This document shows, one piece after another, positions 48,047 to 55,545 of a stretch of DNA of 55,569 bases. The stretch spans positions 1 to 55,569 of the forward strand of contig JAITWH010000001.1 of the NCBI GenBank assembly GCA_031285405.1. The letters run 5' to 3'. Position 1 is the stretch's first letter. Every line of letters starts with the position of its first letter. Source of the stretch: Alistipes sp. (GTDB lineage Bacteria; Bacteroidota; Bacteroidia; Bacteroidales; Rikenellaceae). Both the position numbers and the translations under genes were made by a program. The notes below the pieces were generated by a model that worked only from the letters and a program-made list of their open reading frames with translations, searched no databases and had not been told where the DNA came from.

Positions 48047-49393
48047 ATGAGACAGGCCAACAGTCCCGCAGAGCAAAATAGTACCCTCGGGCCATATAGA
48101 ACTAAAGGTGTCAAACGGCTCGCCAAGACGCTGCTACTGACGGCGGCGGCGGTGGTCGGCACGGTCGCGATCGCCCATGCCCAGCGGCAAAACATAACCC
48201 TTGTCAATCCGGCGGCGACGGTCTCGGCGAACGCGATCGAGTTTGGGGTCGACATCAAGGCCGAGAATCTCGTGATGAGGTGCAACGGCAAGGTGACGCT
48301 CGAATTTGCAATCGAGAGCGGCACCCAGCGGATGGCGCTGCCGGTGGTTACATTCATGGCTCCGTCGCAGGCGCGCTTCGAGGCGCGTCGCAGGCTGCTC
48401 TCCGACAAGTATACGCCCGATACCTTTATAACATACGACAACGTGCGGCGCGGCGACTCATATGAACTTCGCTACGAGCAGCAGATCCCCTGGCAGCCTT
48501 GGATGTCGGGCTCGTCGATCATTCTGCGCGAATACACCCACGACTGCTCGGGCGACAGGCAGACGAACAGCGAACCGCTGGTGACCTCTCTCGCCTACGT
48601 GGCCCCCGGAATCGCGCCCGAGCCCGAGATAGTGTATGTCGAGAAGCCGGTTCCCTTTGAGGTCGAGCGGGTCATCGAGCGGGCCGTTCCCGTGATCGTC
48701 GAGAGGCCCGTGCCCTTTGAGGTCGAGCGGGTAATCGAACGCGAGGTGCCCGTCATCGTCGAGCGCGAGGTACCTGTTATAGTGGAGGCTCCGGTTATAG
48801 TGGAGGCCCCGGCTCCGGTGATCCTTCAGGCCACCGCACCGGTGGTTGTCGACCCGAGGCGCAGGACGGCCACGCTGTCGCTGCCGATAGGTTTCGAGAC
48901 CAACATCACCGAGGTGCGCGCGTGGTTCGGCAACAACAACTATGAGCTGGCCCGTGTCGACTCGCTCTTCAACGCGCTGCACAACGACGCAAACGTGGCC
49001 TCGATACACAACGTGTACATCACCGGCTACGCCTCGCCCGAGGGTGGATACGCCCACAACGAGATGCTGGCCAGGCGCCGCTCCGAGAACTTCAAGTGGT
49101 ATCTGGCCCGCCGTTTCGCGGGCGACGACGCCATTGCCCGCGCCAGCGTCAGTTGGGTCGCCGAGGATTGGAACGGACTCGAACGGTTGGTCGAGGCGGG
49201 CGACATCACCAACAAGTCGGAGGTGCTGCGGGTGATCCGCAATCCGCGCCTGACGTGGGACGCAAAGGAGGATGCCCTCAAGCTGATCAAGCCCTGGTCG
49301 TTTGTCTACCGCGTGCTGCTGGACGAGGTCTATCCACGCCTCCGCCGCATCGAGCTCGTCGTGAGCTACGAGGTGAAGGAGCCCGATCTGTAA
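48047..49393 (+). CDS. Exported DUF3868 protein with OmpA-like C-terminal domain
   Basis: 448 residues from ATG 48047 (a GTG at 48017 is possible). The signal sequence is preceded by a long polar N-region (AKTLLLTAAAVVGTVAIAHAQ). Residues about 35-190 match the DUF3868 beta domain found beside Bacteroidales fimbrial genes. Residues about 198-264 are a repeat spacer made of PVPFEVERVIER, VPVIVER and PVIVEAP units. The C-terminal part (about 310-360, ITGYASPEGGYAHNEMLARRR) is the OmpA-like peptidoglycan-binding motif. The repeats probably act as a stiff spacer between cell-wall and outer-membrane parts. No fimbrillin genes are adjacent. Confidence 0.75.
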   Translation: MRQANSPAEQNSTLGPYRTKGVKRLAKTLLLTAAAVVGTVAIAHAQRQNITLVNPAATVSANAIEFGVDIKAENLVMRCNGKVTLEFAIESGTQRMALPVVTFMAPSQARFEARRRLLSDKYTPDTFITYDNVRRGDSYELRYEQQIPWQPWMSGSSIILREYTHDCSGDRQTNSEPLVTSLAYVAPGIAPEPEIVYVEKPVPFEVERVIERAVPVIVERPVPFEVERVIEREVPVIVEREVPVIVEAPVIVEAPAPVILQATAPVVVDPRRRTATLSLPIGFETNITEVRAWFGNNNYELARVDSLFNALHNDANVASIHNVYITGYASPEGGYAHNEMLARRRSENFKWYLARRFAGDDAIARASVSWVAEDWNGLERLVEAGDITNKSEVLRVIRNPRLTWDAKEDALKLIKPWSFVYRVLLDEVYPRLRRIELVVSYEVKEPDL

Positions 49394-49434
49394 GTGCCCT
49401 AAAGTGTTTAACCAAAATAATACCCGTAACCCAA

Positions 49435-49896
49435 ATGATGACCACAAAGACAGCAACAATGACAAGAGCTGAAATCGCGCTCGAAAAGTTCGGAGATTTC
49501 CACTGTGCGCAATCCGTCGTCTACGCCTTTGCCGACGACTCGGGCATCGACGCCGACACCCTGCTGGCGCTCGCCACCGGCTTCGGGGTCGGCATCGGCC
49601 GCAAACAGGAGGTGTGCGGCGCGGTGGCCGGAGCGGTGCTGCTGCTCGGCGCCCGATATGGCCGTCGGGCAAACGACTCGGTCGGCAAAACCGAGCGCTC
49701 GTTCGACGAGATCCGCCTGTTCATGGACGAGTTCACGCGCACGACCGGCACCATAAAGTGCCTCGACCTGTTGGGGGGCTGCGACCTCACCACCGACGAG
49801 GGCCGCCAAAAGTTCCAGCAACAAGACCTGAAAAACAAGGTCTGCCGAAAGTGCATCGAAAAAGCCTGCGAACTCCTTCAGCCGCATTTTCGGTAA
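49435..49896 (+). CDS. C_GCAxxG_C_C family redox-type protein
   Basis: 153 residues from ATG 49435; ATG 49459 is an alternative. The family pattern is present: a first Cys in DFHCAQSVVYAF, GxxVCGAVAGAVLLLG for the CGAxxG motif, and a C-terminal KCLDLLGGCD...CRKCIEKAC set. The conserved cysteines suggest a bound metal or a redox function, but no member is biochemically characterized to my knowledge. It follows the DUF3868 gene and is the last chromosomal gene before the island boundary. Confidence 0.8.
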   Translation: MMTTKTATMTRAEIALEKFGDFHCAQSVVYAFADDSGIDADTLLALATGFGVGIGRKQEVCGAVAGAVLLLGARYGRRANDSVGKTERSFDEIRLFMDEFTRTTGTIKCLDLLGGCDLTTDEGRQKFQQQDLKNKVCRKCIEKACELLQPHFR

Positions 49897-49916
49897 TCTT
49901 CTTCTCTTCCCGCAAC

Positions 49917-49950
49917 AAAAAAAGAGCAGCGACGTTTGGCGTCGCTGCTC
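49917..49950 (-). terminator. Terminator on the minus strand beside the tRNA fragment
   Basis: GAGCAGCGACG (49924-49934) and CGTCGCTGCTC (49940-49950) form a perfect 11-bp stem with a 5-nt loop. Seven A on the plus strand (49917-49923) give the T-tract on the minus strand. It would terminate a tRNA transcribed leftward. Confidence 0.75.
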
Positions 49951-49960
49951 TACTAATTCG

Positions 49961-49982
49961 TGGTACCACTCGGAATCGAACC
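49961..49982 (-). other. Displaced 3' end of a tRNA gene: probable island attachment site
   Basis: On the minus strand this reads GGTTCGATTCCGAG then TGGTACCA: a T-loop (TTCGATT), the 3' half of a T-stem (CCGAG), a 7-nt acceptor strand and discriminator A. The 5' half of the T-stem expected next (CTCGG) is not present: the sequence continues GAGTCG instead. So only the 3' part survives, followed by a tRNA-type terminator. This is what remains when an element integrates at a tRNA 3' end. It marks the left boundary of the mobile island. Confidence 0.55.
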
Positions 49983-50220
49983 CGACTCGTTGCGGCTTTT
50001 ATATCAACATATTAGAAATCTCAAAAATCGAAAGCAACCGAATAAGCAATGTGCTTTTTTCAATGTTTTACAGGAACCTGCTTTGGAGGTTAACGAGCGA
50101 AAAAAGACTCGCTCGTTTTCCTCCTCCTCGCAAGGCATAGTTTAAAAACTCTGCTCTTGCTTCGAGCGTCGGTTCAGTCACTGCAAAGGTAATGTATTCG
50201 GTCGATAAAAACAAGAGCGG
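49983..50220. other. Left end of the mobile island, non-coding
   Basis: No convincing gene. A hairpin AACGAGCGA (50092-50100) / TCGCTCGTT (50109-50117) followed by T looks like a terminator. CAAAGGTA (50184-50191) is a minus-strand TACCTTTG box pointing outwards toward the tRNA remnant. The A+T content is higher than in the chromosomal genes to the left. Confidence 0.4.
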
Positions 50221-51315
50221 TCATTGGTTTCCTACCAACCAATGACCTGTTTTGTCGGAGCCGACACGGGATATGATGCCTCTTTCTTTTAATTTTCGGA
50301 TGTTGTTTTCCACCGCCGTTACCGATATGGAGAGCGATTGCGCCATCTCTGCCATCGTCGTTTTATCATTGAAAATGATTAATTCAAGTATCCGCAATTG
50401 ATTCTTATTGAGTTTTACACCCAACTTTTCGCCGTCACTTACCCCCAACATATTGGGGGTATCTTTGTTTACTCCCAACTTCTCAGAATCACGAACATGG
50501 GCTTTGAAATCAATATGTAGCTCCCTGTTTTTCAAGGCGTGGGTTTCACCGAACAGTAAATTTCCGAAGAACCGATTCAGGTACTTGGGCGTTGCGAGAA
50601 TGCCCTTTGCGCTATCGTTGTAGTTCGCCCTCACGAGCGCGTTGCGGAAATACCAGCTATGCTCGGCAAATGGTTCGTTCTCGACCTTGAATCCAAATGT
50701 CCGCAGGTATTTGATCGCGAATACCGCCGTCGTGCGCGTGTTGCCCTCGCCGAACGGGTGAATCTGCCATAGACCGGAAATGAACTTAGTAATATGCTCG
50801 ACTTGTTCCTGCTGACTCAAACCTTTATAGCTGAAATTCTTCTCTTCCCGAAAGTCGTATTCGAGCGTCTCGCGAATTAGTGGTGCGGAAGAGTAAAAAA
50901 CCGTCTCACCGCCCAATACCCATTCCTGCTTTGTGATGTTGTAATCACGAATCTTGCCCGCGAACTTGTAAATCCCGCTGAACAGCCTACGATGGATACC
51001 AATGTACTCCACGGGCGAGAACGAAAATGTTTTCTCCGACAAAATATCGGTTATGTTTGCCGAAACCTTGTCTGCCTCCTCAGTACGATCTGCATCATCA
51101 ACGCGCACAGCGGCAGTCTTATAATAGCTATTGATGCGGCTTTTAACCTCATCAATAGTAATGTCGCCCTCGATGTTTTGCTTGGCAATCTCGATCAGAT
51201 ATGCCGATGGAGTAAGCCCATCTACTTGCTGCAAGCCGATGGCCACCTGCCAAATAAGCCCCTTCTCGCGCTTGTCTGGTTCGGTCTGTTTTATATATTC
51301 TTCAAAATTAGTCAT
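50221..51315 (-). CDS. Fic-domain protein with VbhA-like N-terminus and C-terminal winged helix
   Basis: 364 residues. The Fic core carries HPFGEGNTR (H186, N192, R194), so the catalytic histidine and the anion-hole residues for AMP transfer are present. The second Arg of the classic HPFxxGNGRxxR motif is Ala. Residues about 24-61 (AIGLQQVDGLTPSAYLIEIA then EGDITIDEV) resemble the VbhA antitoxin domain, but the inhibitory (S/T)xxxE(G/N) reads LQQVDG (Asp for Glu). Residues about 300-364 form a winged helix (KTTMAEMAQSLSISVTAVE). It overlaps the upstream chimeric gene by 4 nt. Possible toxin or regulator; target unknown. Confidence 0.8.
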   Translation of the reverse strand: MTNFEEYIKQTEPDKREKGLIWQVAIGLQQVDGLTPSAYLIEIAKQNIEGDITIDEVKSRINSYYKTAAVRVDDADRTEEADKVSANITDILSEKTFSFSPVEYIGIHRRLFSGIYKFAGKIRDYNITKQEWVLGGETVFYSSAPLIRETLEYDFREEKNFSYKGLSQQEQVEHITKFISGLWQIHPFGEGNTRTTAVFAIKYLRTFGFKVENEPFAEHSWYFRNALVRANYNDSAKGILATPKYLNRFFGNLLFGETHALKNRELHIDFKAHVRDSEKLGVNKDTPNMLGVSDGEKLGVKLNKNQLRILELIIFNDKTTMAEMAQSLSISVTAVENNIRKLKERGIISRVGSDKTGHWLVGNQ

Positions 51316-51806
51316 GGCGTTTTATTTTGTCGTGGCATTGCTTGGTAAATTTTCCCGTTCAACTGTTTCCCATTAACTTTTTTGTTCCTTTTAACACCAT
51401 CTCTTCCCCAAGTACCCCACTGTTTGAAGAAGAATGCAACACCTTGTTCATCCGCTTGTTTTTTAATATGCAGTACCCATTCCTCTTTCATAGGTCGTGC
51501 CCGTCCACCACTCTCGCCTCCAACGATCACCCAGTCTATACCATCAAGGTTCAACTCTCCTAAGTCTTCTAAAAGAGGTTCACAGGATAGAAATTTCACC
51601 GTTGCATTCAGAGGACGCAAATATTCTATTCGGGATTTCGAATCCGCTACATCAACCGTAACTCCTACCCACGCATTAGGTGGAATGGTTTCTATTACAG
51701 CGATTTCCTCCGCTGTAAGCCTGTACAACTCATAGACCATCCGGTCGATTCGGCGGTCGGTGGCGGAGATGTGCTTCTTTAGGACAGTATGTTGGAACAG
51801 GCTCAT
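51312..51806 (-). pseudogene. Chimeric remnant: restriction-methylase ends fused to DUF5131 (Gp37/Gp68-like) C-terminus
   Basis: An intact 164-codon frame made from pieces of two families. Residues 1-40 (MSLFQHTVLKKH, then DRRIDRMVYELYRLTAEEI) resemble the beginning and the end of large type II/Eco57I-like restriction-methylases. Residues 44-134 (NAWVGVTVDVADSKSRIEY, VKFLSCEPLLEDLG, DWVIVGGESGGRARPM, FFFKQWGTWG) match the C-terminal half of DUF5131 proteins. These normally start with a Cys-rich radical-SAM-like half, missing here. Both parents are probably inactive. It may still be translated, since it overlaps the Fic start. Confidence 0.65.
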
Positions 51807-51868
51807 TGTTCGGTCGTAATAACAAAAACCAAAGGTACTGATTATTTTTTAGATGACTGATAATATGC

Positions 51869-52468
51869 CTATTTCTTTTTGACCTCCTCTGCTTCAGAGT
51901 TGAGTCGTTCGGCTTCGGAGGCGTTGAGGCGTGCGCGTGCCTCATTTTCGGCTTGTTGCTGTACCAACTTCTCGTACTGCTCGACCTGTCGGCGGATGAT
52001 TTTGATGCTGTCTGGGTTGCGGTTGAAGTCGAAGACGTTGCTGAGTTGGAGGATGTCGGCGGGAGAGGCTTCGCCGCGCATTTGAATGTAACGGTATTTG
52101 AGATCGTTATCGCGAAATTGAGCGATAGTTCGCCGTTGGTGGTCGATAACCCACAACGAAACGAGAAATGCCGTAGTTGCCACCACCAGCGCAATCAACG
52201 CTCGATTTCCCATAAAGTCGAGGGTGTGATGATGTCGGAGCGGGCGAGCCAACTGTTCGCTCACGGTGTCGAGCTTATCCGTCAGCGTCTCGATTTTCTT
52301 GCCGTCCTCAGAGCCGAGCGCGGGCGTAGATGTCGCCGACGGCTCAATGCCAGATGTCGATTTCATTTCCAACATCGCCGTTAGCTGTTTTGCCAACAAT
52401 TCTTTGATCTCCTCGAACATCGTATAGACGGTCGAGGCATCCATTGTTTCATTCTTTTGAGTACTCAT
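51869..52468 (-). CDS. Single-pass membrane coiled-coil protein of the mobilization operon
   Basis: 199 residues, no family recognised. ATG 52468 was chosen over an upstream non-ATG start that would overlap the relaxase. Layout: a helical N-terminus (MFEEIKELLAKQLTAMLEM), a Ser/Thr/Pro linker, one membrane helix at 89-108 (ALIALVVATTAFLVSLWVI), and a C-terminal coiled coil very rich in Glu, Ala and Arg, ending EEVKKK. It starts 17 nt after the relaxase stop, so it is likely part of the mob operon, perhaps linking the relaxosome to the membrane. Confidence 0.65.
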   Translation of the reverse strand: MSTQKNETMDASTVYTMFEEIKELLAKQLTAMLEMKSTSGIEPSATSTPALGSEDGKKIETLTDKLDTVSEQLARPLRHHHTLDFMGNRALIALVVATTAFLVSLWVIDHQRRTIAQFRDNDLKYRYIQMRGEASPADILQLSNVFDFNRNPDSIKIIRRQVEQYEKLVQQQAENEARARLNASEAERLNSEAEEVKKK

Positions 52469-52485
52469 AATTTGATTTTTAGAGG

Positions 52486-53424
52486 TTACCAACTTGGTTT
52501 ATATTGTCTTTTCTTCTTTTTACGCTTCGGTGGGGTGCTATCGGGAGCATCGCCTGCCCCCTGATCGAAATTTAATCCACTGAAAATATTCCCGCTCGAA
52601 AAGCTGTGACTATGGCTCGGCTCTGAGCGATGACCTCGATCAGGCTGTGGCAACGGAGTAAACGTCGGCGGCGACACGTTGCGTACTTCTCGCCGTTGGG
52701 TATTGGCATTCAGAGCCGCATCGAGCTTCGAGAAACTGAACGCCCGGTCAATCTTCGAGCCGTTGAACGAAAGACCGTCCTTGCCAAAGATCACGCCCTG
52801 CCGAATGTCTGTGCCGCCGGAGTATTTAAATGTTACAGCGATACCCTCCTGAGCCAACCGTTTCTCCAAATCGCCCCAATTTTTGCACTGGGGAAGTGCC
52901 GCTTTAACCGCATCGTAAATTGCATACTTGACGCTATCCGGGTCGCGAAGCCGTTGACGATTCACGTTCTCCTTGCCGTTCGCAATATACAACCCGTACT
53001 TCTCTGTAAGAGTCCTGCAAGCCTTCACGCTCCGCAGTCTGTCGTTCTTGTCGGAGATGGTTTGGCCGTCGTTATCGACCCGATTGAACACGATGTGACA
53101 GTGCGGATGCTCGCGGTCATTGTGCCGAACGATGATGAATTGAGTGTCCGTGACACCCATCTTCTGCATATACTCACCGGCGATTTTCAGCATAAAAGCA
53201 TCGTCAATCCGACCCGAATCCTGCGCCGAAAAGTTAAGCGAGATATGCCCGACCTTGCGACCAAGTCGAGGATTAAGCAACGATTGCGTCTCGAAACTGT
53301 CGATAACGGACTGCTTATTTTCGAGCAAAACACCCTCAGCGGCGAGCAATTTCGCATCCTTTTTGTCCGTCACATACCTCACACATCCGCCGAACGAACT
53401 ACCCTTAACTATCTTGGCCATCAT
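52486..53424 (-). CDS. Relaxase / mobilization nuclease (MobB/BmgA-like)
   Basis: 312 residues. Nicks DNA at the origin of transfer so that the island can be mobilized. The relaxase fold has the metal-binding HPHCH triad (H106, H108, H110, in NDREHPHCHIVFNRV) and a candidate catalytic Tyr17 in GGCVRYVTD. The N-terminus is typical of Bacteroides mobilizable-element relaxases (MAKIVKGSSFGGCVRY). The tail is basic and ends in KRKKKKRQYKPSW. It overlaps the accessory mob gene by 20 nt. ATG 53421 is an equally good start. Confidence 0.9.
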   Translation of the reverse strand: MMAKIVKGSSFGGCVRYVTDKKDAKLLAAEGVLLENKQSVIDSFETQSLLNPRLGRKVGHISLNFSAQDSGRIDDAFMLKIAGEYMQKMGVTDTQFIIVRHNDREHPHCHIVFNRVDNDGQTISDKNDRLRSVKACRTLTEKYGLYIANGKENVNRQRLRDPDSVKYAIYDAVKAALPQCKNWGDLEKRLAQEGIAVTFKYSGGTDIRQGVIFGKDGLSFNGSKIDRAFSFSKLDAALNANTQRREVRNVSPPTFTPLPQPDRGHRSEPSHSHSFSSGNIFSGLNFDQGAGDAPDSTPPKRKKKKRQYKPSW

Positions 53425-53767
53425 CTCGAAAGAGTTTTAGGGTTCGTGAAATCTCGCCTGCCACCTGCTTGTTTTGGGCGGCGTTATCGTGGTAGCCTGC
53501 TTGGTGTGCCAGCTTCGTGAGTTGATTCAGGTTGTTGCCCATACCCGTGAGATTACGCATCCATTCGACTTGCTCGGGCGTGAAGCGTGGGACAATCCGG
53601 CGACCCGTAACAGTACGGCGGGCAACCTCCGCAATGGATAATCGCGCAGACTTCGCATCGGTTTTTAGCGCGTAATAATCTCCCGTTTGTAGAAAGAACG
53701 ACACCTTATATTTCAATTTTTCGGCGGCTCCTTTCTTTGGGCGACCACCCTTGTTTCTTGTTGCCAT
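53405..53767 (-). CDS. Relaxosome accessory protein (MobA/MobC-type)
   Basis: 120 residues from MATRNKGGRPKKG. A basic AT-hook-like start and a ribbon-helix-helix region (KVSFFLQTGDYYALKTDA) precede the MobC motif WMRNLTGMGNNLNQLTKLAHQAG. Such proteins bind oriT and help the relaxase nick. An in-frame extension upstream to 53857 runs through the palindromes and is not credible as protein. The presumed oriT lies just upstream. Confidence 0.85.
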   Translation of the reverse strand: MATRNKGGRPKKGAAEKLKYKVSFFLQTGDYYALKTDAKSARLSIAEVARRTVTGRRIVPRFTPEQVEWMRNLTGMGNNLNQLTKLAHQAGYHDNAAQNKQVAGEISRTLKLFRDDGQDS

Positions 53768-54039
53768 AGTTATTTGATTTAGATATTCATTCTCCGGCTG
53801 AGACCAACGGGATGGCCGGAGAGCGAACGCGGGGCGTTCGCCCGCCTCGCAGAGCAAGTTTTAGCTGCGAGGCGGGTTTTGCGGACTGCAAAACATAAAC
53901 TTGCTCGCCAAAAAACCATAAATGGTTTTTCATTAAATGGTTAGGCATACATTGTCAAGCCGACACCTCTTGTAACATTCAATTAAATCCCGTTCGTTAG
54001 GAGTATTCAGAGCATTGGGGGTGCTCGCTATGCCATTGG
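53768..54039. other. Candidate origin of transfer: cluster of inverted repeats
   Basis: Directly upstream of the mob genes. Perfect inverted repeats: CTCCGGC (53792-53798)/GCCGGAG (53815-53821); GCGAACG (53823-53829)/CGTTCGC (53835-53841); the 12-bp CCCGCCTCGCAG (53841-53852)/CTGCGAGGCGGG (53865-53876); and GAGCAAGTT (53852-53860)/AACTTGCTC (53899-53907) enclosing the previous one. AAAAAACCAT/ATGGTTTTT follows. The position and the nested palindromes fit an oriT. The nick site cannot be placed. Confidence 0.5.
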
Positions 54040-54444
54040 CTACATTTTTCGCCAATGTTCGATGTCGGCCTCATAGGTGGCAAGGTGATGCAGGGCGATA
54101 TTCTCGATCAGTCCCGACACACTCATTCCGCGCTCTCCTAACAGCCGCACGATCCGGTCGAGCCTGTCGCGAGTTTGGCGGCTGACAAAGACGGGTTTCC
54201 TGTCTTCGATCCTCGGGATCGACATATACAGCCTACGATACTCATCCAAATCACTCTTTCGCTGTTTCACAGTGCGGCGGGTGGAATCACTGTCGGCGAC
54301 GGGTTGAGTTTCGACAGTTGAAATAGTAGGTTCAGTGGTTTCGCTCAGTTTTGTGGGCAATGTGTGTGCACCGACTTCATTGTCTGCATCCGGCAAAAAA
54401 GACGCAATGATCGCCTTCTCGTCAATCTCAATTTTCTTGTCCAT
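54040..54444 (-). CDS. DUF3408-family protein of conjugative/mobilizable elements
   Basis: 134 residues. The first 70 are acidic, Thr/Ser-rich and probably disordered. The C-terminal domain (YRRLYMSIPRIEDRKPVFVS then RDRLDRIVRLLGERGMSVSG) is the DUF3408 fold, ribbon-helix-helix-like, common in Bacteroides conjugative transposons and often near mobilization genes. Presumed DNA-binding regulator or partition-like accessory; function not established. Confidence 0.75.
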   Translation of the reverse strand: MDKKIEIDEKAIIASFLPDADNEVGAHTLPTKLSETTEPTISTVETQPVADSDSTRRTVKQRKSDLDEYRRLYMSIPRIEDRKPVFVSRQTRDRLDRIVRLLGERGMSVSGLIENIALHHLATYEADIEHWRKM

Positions 54445-54858
54445 AGGATAATGTCATTTAATTGTTTCAGTCGGCACAATCGCTCGACTGTGAATGCGAA
54501 TTAAAACACAATTTCCGACAGACCAGACACTTGCGATTCCTTTGCGCAGATATGGGGCGGTTTGCGTCGATTTTGAGGTGTGGAACGGGAGAGAATTAGC
54601 CTCAGCTGACAAGGCGAGTGGTGGCGATCGGTCGGCTACCGAAAAATCCGATAAAAATTCCGCTGTCCTGTCCTCGACCTGCGCCACTCCCGGCCACAAG
54701 CAGCCATCGCTGCCAAAGCAGTAACCAACGGTAAGAAAACGAATTACATTTGCCGAAAGTGATGAAAATATGCGGCTTTCGGTGAATTATATCGGCAAAA
54801 ACAACAGCCCCACACCGCGCTACATAGATTTGCGAAAAACGAATAACACGATATTGAA
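54445..54858. promoter_or_regulatory. Divergent control region between DUF3408 and the HTH genes
   Basis: No gene is supported. Two plus-strand -7 boxes are seen: TACATTTG (54745-54752) and TAGATTTG (54825-54832); the second is 26 nt before the first HTH gene. CCGAAAG (54753-54759) and CTTTCGG (54776-54782) form an inverted repeat next to the first box. CTTTGCGCAGATATGGGGCG (near 54540-54559) recurs, minus two bases, at the right edge of the window (55552-55568). Confidence 0.45.
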
Positions 54859-55137
54859 ATGGAAGTAATAAACGTAGAAGCCCGCACATTCGAGGCGATG
54901 ATGTCGCGGTTCGAAACCTTCGCAGAGAGGGTCGATACGCTGTGTCGCGAGAACGGTGACAAAACGATGCAAACGTGGCTCGACAATCAGGATGTCTGTC
55001 AAATTTTGAACATCGCGCCACGCACCCTCCAAACCTACCGCGACAACGGGACGATGCCCCACACCCGCATCGCGCACAAGATGTACTACCGCCCCGAAGA
55101 TGTGGAGCGGCTGATTCACAAACTTAAAACCAAATAA
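54859..55137 (+). CDS. Excisionase-type helix-turn-helix protein (first of tandem pair)
   Basis: 92 residues. A helical N-terminus (FEAMMSRFETFAERVDTLC) precedes a MerR/Xis-like winged helix (HTH_17): WLDNQDVCQILNIAPRTLQT, the wing YRDNGTMPHTRIAHKMYYRPED, and VERLIHKLK. In Bacteroides integrative elements such genes control excision or replication functions and lie near the integrase. The stop shares one base with the next start (TAATG). Paralogous to the following gene. Confidence 0.8.
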   Translation: MEVINVEARTFEAMMSRFETFAERVDTLCRENGDKTMQTWLDNQDVCQILNIAPRTLQTYRDNGTMPHTRIAHKMYYRPEDVERLIHKLKTK

Positions 55138-55433
55138 TGATGTCTGAGATCGTAACAAAGGACACCGAACGGGTCGTCCGCTTTTTCAAATCGCTCGACC
55201 GTATGTTAGACGGAATCGAAGCGATGGTCAAAAACCACAAACCGACACTAAACGGCGAACGTTATCTGACAGATCGCGAAGTCTCGGTACGGCTCCGCCT
55301 CAGCCGCCGAACCCTCCAAGACTACCGCGATCAAGGGCGCATACCTTACTGCCAGTTAGGTGGAAAAATCCTCTACCGCGAATCCGACATCCAACGGATG
55401 CTCGAACAAAGCTATCGAGATGCGTTCAGGTAG
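55137..55433 (+). CDS. Excisionase-type helix-turn-helix protein (second of tandem pair)
   Basis: 98 residues, the same architecture as its neighbour: a helical N-terminus (VVRFFKSLDRMLDGIEAMV) and an HTH_17 domain (YLTDREVSVRLRLSRRTLQD, YRDQGRIPYCQLGGKILYRE, SDIQRMLEQSY). ATG 55140 is an alternative start. Pairs of this kind are common in mobilizable elements of Bacteroidota. The coupled expression suggests a heteromeric or sequential switch. Confidence 0.8.
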   Translation: MMSEIVTKDTERVVRFFKSLDRMLDGIEAMVKNHKPTLNGERYLTDREVSVRLRLSRRTLQDYRDQGRIPYCQLGGKILYRESDIQRMLEQSYRDAFR

Positions 55434-55478
55434 TTGTTACCACACCTCGTCATTGTCTCATCGTAGCGACCAGCAAAC

Positions 55479-55545
55479 GATGGTTGGGATGCGGTGCAAG
55501 GCCGTCGAAGACGCTTGTATAGCCTTGCACCGCATCTCAACCATC
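55479..55545. repeat. Large inverted repeat downstream of the HTH pair
   Basis: Arms of 24 nt (55479-55502 and 55522-55545) with a single mismatch and a 19-nt loop; the arm core is GATGCGGTGCAAGGC. A -7 box TATCTTTG (55548-55555) starts 3 nt after the right arm, so the repeat lies where an operator or terminator would act on the next, unseen gene. Confidence 0.7.

Noticed and set aside
49960-50145. Short plus-strand frame across the tRNA remnant
   Set aside because: It begins inside the tRNA 3' fragment (antisense) and continues through a terminator-like hairpin. Not credible.
54454-54699. 81-codon minus-strand frame between DUF3408 and the HTH genes
   Set aside because: No start context, family or conserved features; the interval looks regulatory.
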